The notes beneath the pieces were generated by a model. The model saw only the letters and a list, made by a program, of their open reading frames with translations. It did not search any database and was not told where the DNA came from. Positions 60,474 through 64,000 of a stretch of DNA of 64,000 bases are shown here, piece by piece; the stretch's first letter is position 1; each line of letters starts with the position of its first letter. The DNA lies in the NCBI RefSeq assembly GCF_042653545.1, contig NZ_JBHSIS010000010.1, forward strand, positions 62,001 through 126,000. Reading direction: 5' to 3'. The position numbers and the translations under genes were made by a program. The stretch is from Actinophytocola glycyrrhizae (GTDB lineage: Bacteria; Actinomycetota; Actinomycetes; Mycobacteriales; Pseudonocardiaceae).

Positions 60474-61529
60474 GTGACGGATCCGGTTGACGCCCGGCTC
60501 CTCGGTGTGGTTGCCGAGATGGGCAGAGCAGCGGTGCACGAGGTCGCCGCCCGTGTGGGAATGGACCCCCGGGAGGTGGCCTCGCGGCTCGTCGCGCTCT
60601 CGGCGACCGGGTTGCCCCTGCTCGTGGGCGTCGAGTGCGACCAGGCGCGGCTGGCCCAAGCGGCCGCCGCCGCCGCGATGGCCGCCGCCTCACCCCCCTA
60701 CGGCGTGCAGAACCCGTACTCGCAGCCGCAACCGCAGCAGCAGTACCCGCCGTCCGGGCCGATGCAGACGCCCTACCCGCAGCAACAACCACAGCAACAG
60801 CCCGGTCTGCTCGGGCCGCCGTCCGGGCCGCACTCGGTGCCGCAGCCGATGATGCCGCGCACCGGCCCGCCCAGCGCGCCGTTCCCCGCGCAGCCCCAGA
60901 CCGGGCCGCCGAGCCAGCCGTTCCCCGCGCCGATGCAACAGCAGGTGCCGCAACTCCAGCCGCAGCAGCAGGCCCAGCCGATGCCGCAGGTCGAGGCGCC
61001 GATCAGCATGTGGGGTCCGCCGCAGACCTCGACGTGGGCACGTGGCGACGCGCCACCTCAGGACATGACGCAGCCCACGATCCGGCAGGAGCGGGCGGAA
61101 CCCGACGTGCGGCAGGGCAAGGTCGGTTCCGCGTTGCAGACCGAAGGGCTCGAGGGCGAGCGGCTGTCGATCACGCTCGTCGAGGTGGTCGACCCGGCGG
61201 ACTACCTGTTCACGGCGGCCGGTTACCGGCTGCAGGAGGGTGAGCGGTCCGTGGTCGTGCACACCGAGCTGACCAACCGGGGCAGCGTGGCGTTCCAGTC
61301 GCTGCCGGACCTGTACCTGGTGCTGGTGACGCCGGAAGGCAAGACGATCTCGAAGGCGCCGGTGTCGCTGTCGTCGCGGCCGCCGCACCGGATCGGCGTC
61401 CCGCCGGGCGAGACGCAGGGCGGGCACACGGTGTACGTCGTGCCGGAGCACACGGAGATCACGTCGGTCCGCTGGAGCCCCCGCCCCGACGAGGAGACCC
61501 GCACACTCACCTGGACAGTCGAGAACTGA
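60474..61529 (+). CDS. Winged-helix protein with Pro/Gln-rich linker and C-terminal beta domain
   Basis: This 351-residue protein has an AsnC/Lrp-like helix-turn-helix at the N-terminus (VDARLLGVVAEMGRAAVHEV, MDPREVASRLVALSATG), a long low-complexity linker of Pro, Gln, Met and Gly (about residues 75-195), and a C-terminal beta domain (LSITLVEVVDPADYLF, VVVHTELTNRGSVAFQSLPD, YVVPEHTEITSVRWSP) like DUF4352/Ig-type extracellular or sensor domains. GTG 60474 is used; GTG 60465 is possible. Function is unknown. The linker contains an uneven run of Gln codons rather than a strict repeat. Confidence 0.7.
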   Translation: MTDPVDARLLGVVAEMGRAAVHEVAARVGMDPREVASRLVALSATGLPLLVGVECDQARLAQAAAAAAMAAASPPYGVQNPYSQPQPQQQYPPSGPMQTPYPQQQPQQQPGLLGPPSGPHSVPQPMMPRTGPPSAPFPAQPQTGPPSQPFPAPMQQQVPQLQPQQQAQPMPQVEAPISMWGPPQTSTWARGDAPPQDMTQPTIRQERAEPDVRQGKVGSALQTEGLEGERLSITLVEVVDPADYLFTAAGYRLQEGERSVVVHTELTNRGSVAFQSLPDLYLVLVTPEGKTISKAPVSLSSRPPHRIGVPPGETQGGHTVYVVPEHTEITSVRWSPRPDEETRTLTWTVEN

Positions 61530-61530
61530 T

Positions 61531-61818
61531 CTACTTGCCGGGTAATCGGAGCATCCTCGCGACCCACGACCTGCGCTTCGGCTCCTCCTGCTCGCGCGGC
61601 ACGTTGCGCACGACCGGGATCGGTGACGTCGGTGGTTCCTGCCGCTGCGCCCGGTAGCCCGGTTCGTGCTGCTGCCCGTGGCGGCCTTGCGGCTCGGGGT
61701 CCGGTTCGATGTCGAACGGCGACTCCGGGGGGCCGCCGCCGATCACCGGTGGCGCGACGCCGTCCTCGAGGAAGTGCTCCACCGGATCGCCATCGGCTCT
61801 GTCGCGCACTCGCACCAC
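61531..61818 (-). CDS. Hypothetical protein (95 residues)
   Basis: A short frame starting at GTG 61818 downstream of rluD on the same strand. It is acidic and Pro-rich in the middle (GGGPPESPFDIEPDPEPQGR) and ends in a basic stretch (KRRSWVARMLRLPGK). I do not recognise a family. It ends one base past the convergent gene. Its placement after lspA-rluD and orderly composition make it plausible, but coding is not certain. Confidence 0.45.
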   Translation of the reverse strand: MVRVRDRADGDPVEHFLEDGVAPPVIGGGPPESPFDIEPDPEPQGRHGQQHEPGYRAQRQEPPTSPIPVVRNVPREQEEPKRRSWVARMLRLPGK

Positions 61819-61875
61819 CCCACCCTCGCTGGTTGCCGACCAAAGTACGCGAAAACGGGCGCGACGTGGAGAACT

Positions 61876-62808
61876 TCAGCTCTCGGCCGCCAGCCGGTCC
61901 AACGCCTTCTGCAGGTCTTCCGGGTACTGGCTGGTGAACTCGACCCACTGCCCGTCCGCCGGGTGGTGGAACCCGAGCCGCCGCGCGTGCAGCCACTGGC
62001 GTGCCATGCCCAGCCGCTTGGCCAGCGTCGGATCCGCGCCGTAGGCGATGTCGCCGACGCACGGGTGGCGCAGCGCGGAGAAGTGCACGCGGATCTGGTG
62101 TGTGCGCCCGGTCTCCAGCTTGATGTCCACGAGCGACGCGGCGCGGAACGCCTCGATCGTCTCGTAGTGCGTGACGCTCGGCCTGCCACCGGCGACGACG
62201 GCGAACTTGTAGTCGTGCTTGGGGTGCCGGTCGATCGGCGCGTCGATGGTGCCCGACGACGGGTCCGGGTGCCCCTGCACGAGCGCGTGGTACCCCTTGT
62301 CGACCGTCCGTTCCTTGAACGCCCGCTTGAGCACCGTGTACGCGTGCTCGCTCTTGGCCACCACCATGATGCCGGTGGTGCCGACGTCGAGCCGGTGCAC
62401 GACACCCTGCCGCTCGGCGGCGCCGGACGTCGACACCCGCACGCCCGCGGCGGCGAGCCCGCCGATCACGGTCGTCCCGGTCCAGCCGGGGCTCGGGTGC
62501 GCGGCGACGCCGACCGGCTTGTCCACGACCACGATCTCGTCGTCCTCGTGGATGACCGACATGCCGGGCACCTCGATCGCCGGTGCCGGGCCGCCGTCCT
62601 CGCGTTCCGGCTCCGGGATCGTGACCTCCAGCCACGCACCGGCGGTCAGCTTGTCCGACTTGCCGGCGGCGCGGCCGTCGAGCAGCACGTCACCCGACTC
62701 GGCGATGGCGGCGACCGCGGTGCGGGACAGGCCGAGGAGCTTCGCGAGCCCGGCGTCCACGCGCATGCCGTCGAGCCCGTCCGGGACGGGCAGAGTACGG
62801 GCGGTCAT
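61876..62808 (-). CDS. rluD: Ribosomal large subunit pseudouridine synthase (RluD family)
   Basis: This 310-residue RluA/RluD-family enzyme has an N-terminal S4 RNA-binding domain (MRVDAGLAKLLGLSRTAVAA) and the catalytic Asp141 in GVVHRLDVGTTGIMVVAKS. LETGRTHQIRVHFSALRHPCVG is the second signature. ATG 62808 overlaps the lspA stop (ATGA), the usual lspA-rluD pairing. The exact rRNA target is inferred from the family. Confidence 0.93.
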   Translation of the reverse strand: MTARTLPVPDGLDGMRVDAGLAKLLGLSRTAVAAIAESGDVLLDGRAAGKSDKLTAGAWLEVTIPEPEREDGGPAPAIEVPGMSVIHEDDEIVVVDKPVGVAAHPSPGWTGTTVIGGLAAAGVRVSTSGAAERQGVVHRLDVGTTGIMVVAKSEHAYTVLKRAFKERTVDKGYHALVQGHPDPSSGTIDAPIDRHPKHDYKFAVVAGGRPSVTHYETIEAFRAASLVDIKLETGRTHQIRVHFSALRHPCVGDIAYGADPTLAKRLGMARQWLHARRLGFHHPADGQWVEFTSQYPEDLQKALDRLAAES

Positions 62809-63410
62809 TTGTCGTCCTTGCTCTTGTCGGCGCTCTTGTCGGCGCTCTTCTTGTCGGCCGTGCTGCGGCCGTCGTAGTCGCGGCCCAGCAGCGCCATCAG
62901 CACGATCAGTGCGCCGCCGACGCAGATCGCCGCGTCGGCGATGTTGAACACGGGGAACGCCTCCCCGTTCGGCGCGAACGGCGACAGGAAGTCCACGACG
63001 TGGCCGTGCATCGCGCCCGGCGCGCGGAAGAACCGGTCGAGGAGGTTGCCGAGCGCACCGGCCAGCACCAGCGCGAGCCCGATGGCCCAGCCCGTGGACC
63101 GCAGCTTCGGCAGCACCCAGACGATGCCGATGACCACGGCGAGCGCGATGAGCGTCAGCACCCACGTCATGCCGGTGGCCATGCCCCACGCGGCACCCGG
63201 GTTGCGCACGATCTGCAGGTGGAACAGGCCGCCGAGGACCCGGACCGGTGGCTCGTGCTCGAGCCCGGCCAGCGCGAGCTGCTTGGTGACCTGGTCGATG
63301 ACCAGCACGACCGGCGCGACGGCCGCGACGAGCCACACCTTCCTCGGTGGCAGCGGCGCCGTGGGCGGTTCCGCGGTGTCCGGCTCGGCGCCGGTCTCGT
63401 CGGGTTTCAC
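62805..63410 (-). CDS. lspA: Signal peptidase II (lipoprotein signal peptidase)
   Basis: LspA (201 residues) removes signal peptides after Lgt has acted. The catalytic Asp residues are in LAGALGNLLDRFF and VFNIADAAICVG; VRNPGAAWGMATG is the third signature. Four membrane segments are visible. Both ends extend beyond the family core: a Pro/Glu-rich N-terminus and a Lys/Asp/Ser-rich C-terminus. Start GTG 63410. The other lipoprotein enzyme, lgt, lies at 8593-9666. Confidence 0.95.
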   Translation of the reverse strand: MKPDETGAEPDTAEPPTAPLPPRKVWLVAAVAPVVLVIDQVTKQLALAGLEHEPPVRVLGGLFHLQIVRNPGAAWGMATGMTWVLTLIALAVVIGIVWVLPKLRSTGWAIGLALVLAGALGNLLDRFFRAPGAMHGHVVDFLSPFAPNGEAFPVFNIADAAICVGGALIVLMALLGRDYDGRSTADKKSADKSADKSKDDK

Positions 63411-63488
63411 GACTGGTCCTCGAAGGTTCCGACCAGCCGCGGGGTTGAATCGTTCACTCCGCTCACCGGGCCATTGTCCATGGCCTGT

Positions 63489-64000
63489 TCACAGGCCGGT
63501 CAGGAAGGCCGGTAGCGGACGGGTGTCCTCGACCGGCGCGTACCGGCCGTCGACCAGCTCGTACCGGCCGGCCGGGCCGTCGGTGACCAGCCGCCGCAGC
63601 GCGGTGAGCAGGCGATCGACGTGCTCGGCGGTGCTGCCCAGACCGAGGCTCGCCCGCAGCGCGCGGTCGCCGGTGAGCCTGCGCACCGCGATGTGCGCGC
63701 AGAACGCGCCATCGCGCACACCGATGCCGTACTCGGCCGACAGGTACGCGGCGACCAGGCCGGGGTCGTGGCCCTCGACGGTGAAGCTGACGACGCCGAC
63801 CCGGGGCGCGTCGGCGCCGAGGATCGACAGCTGCCGCACGCCGGGGATGCTCGCGAGCCCGGTGCGCAGGCGGTCGAGCAGCTCCTCCTCGTGCGCGGTC
63901 ACCGCGTCCCACGAGCGGCCGATCGTCTGGCAGGCGACCGCCAGCGCGTACGCGCCGACCACGTTCGGCGAACCGGCCTCGTGCCGCTCCGGGCCGTGGT
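63489..64000 (-). CDS. Class V aminotransferase/cysteine desulfurase-type enzyme, C-terminal part
   Basis: The frame is open to the window edge and covers about 170 residues ending at 63489. RHEAGSPNVVGAYALAVACQ is the small-domain entry motif of class V PLP enzymes; VSFTVEGHDPGLVAAYLSAE and IGVRDGAFCAHIAVRRL follow, the Cys of FCAH being at the usual active-site loop position. It is likely a SufS/CsdA-like desulfurase or related lyase, but the PLP Lys lies outside the window. Confidence 0.82.
   Translation of the reverse strand, partial: HGPERHEAGSPNVVGAYALAVACQTIGRSWDAVTAHEEELLDRLRTGLASIPGVRQLSILGADAPRVGVVSFTVEGHDPGLVAAYLSAEYGIGVRDGAFCAHIAVRRLTGDRALRASLGLGSTAEHVDRLLTALRRLVTDGPAGRYELVDGRYAPVEDTRPLPAFLTGL

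Overview
The window is high-GC DNA from an actinomycete. Gene order and content point to a Pseudonocardiales-type genome, such as the Lentzea, Saccharothrix or Amycolatopsis group; the genus is inferred, not proven. GTG and TTG starts, ATGA or GTGA start/stop overlaps and leaderless promoters are common. The backbone from lspA and rluD (right edge) through dnaE, bioA, bioD, bioB, bsaP, nrtR, nadABC, hisDCB, hisHA, hisFI, trpE to trpA and lgt (left) follows the order of the Mycobacterium tuberculosis Rv1539-Rv1614 region as I recall it, read leftwards here. Lineage-specific genes are inserted into that core.

Layout. 1-3392: end of a beta-glucoside-type ABC uptake operon (two permeases, GH1 beta-glucosidase, LacI regulator). 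3395-6649: a repeat remnant, then a cobalamin riboswitch and a btuF-btuC-btuD vitamin B12 importer. 6647-8510: a KstR-like operator, an IpdF-like SDR and a dihydrodipicolinate-reductase-like protein, closed by a strong hairpin. 8593-14833 (minus): lgt, trpA, trpB, trpC, a Trp-associated membrane protein and trpE. 15204-20841: hisIF and hisA/priA-hisH separated by two paralogous TetR regulators, a two-gene ABC exporter and a PPOX protein. No trpF is present; PriA is expected to cover that step.

20851-25741: an accessory block holding a fibronectin-type lipoprotein, a secreted protein behind a DasR-type (dre) operator, a split transketolase with a SoxR-type promoter, soxR, a DUF1992 protein and a TetR regulator. 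25761-28778 is hisDCB. 28969-36372 holds a zinc carboxypeptidase, a class V aminotransferase paired with an oligopeptide-type binding lipoprotein, a nitrilase-family amidase, and a P450 with a divergent TetR. 36569-41544 is nadABC with divergent nrtR and a LON-domain protein. 41632-46949 holds a DUF2567 protein, bsaP-bioB, bioD and bioA; bioF is missing from between bioA and bioD. 47224-50814 is dnaE. 50945-54803 holds a uridine-kinase-like protein, OsmC, GNAT, a VanZ-like gene next to a LysE remnant, and a GT87 mannosyltransferase. 54730-58880 is a second sugar ABC operon (binding protein, two permeases, UgpC/MsmX-type ATPase). The right end has a PHP hydrolase, a winged-helix/low-complexity protein, rluD, lspA and the end of a class V aminotransferase.

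The most unusual signal is a family of non-coding intergenic repeats (25309-25585, 33815-34442, 42420-42805, 44217-44878, remnant 3395-3600). Their ends carry a shared inverted motif that coincides with the stop codons of neighbouring genes. The copies at 33815 and 44217 are inverted and flank the nad/bio block. Other points of note are a 19-bp-spacer SoxR-type promoter with a leaderless start on a transketolase, a dre site on a small secreted protein, a KstR-like site on the SDR operon, and a perfect 18-bp stem that buries the start codon of the GNAT gene.
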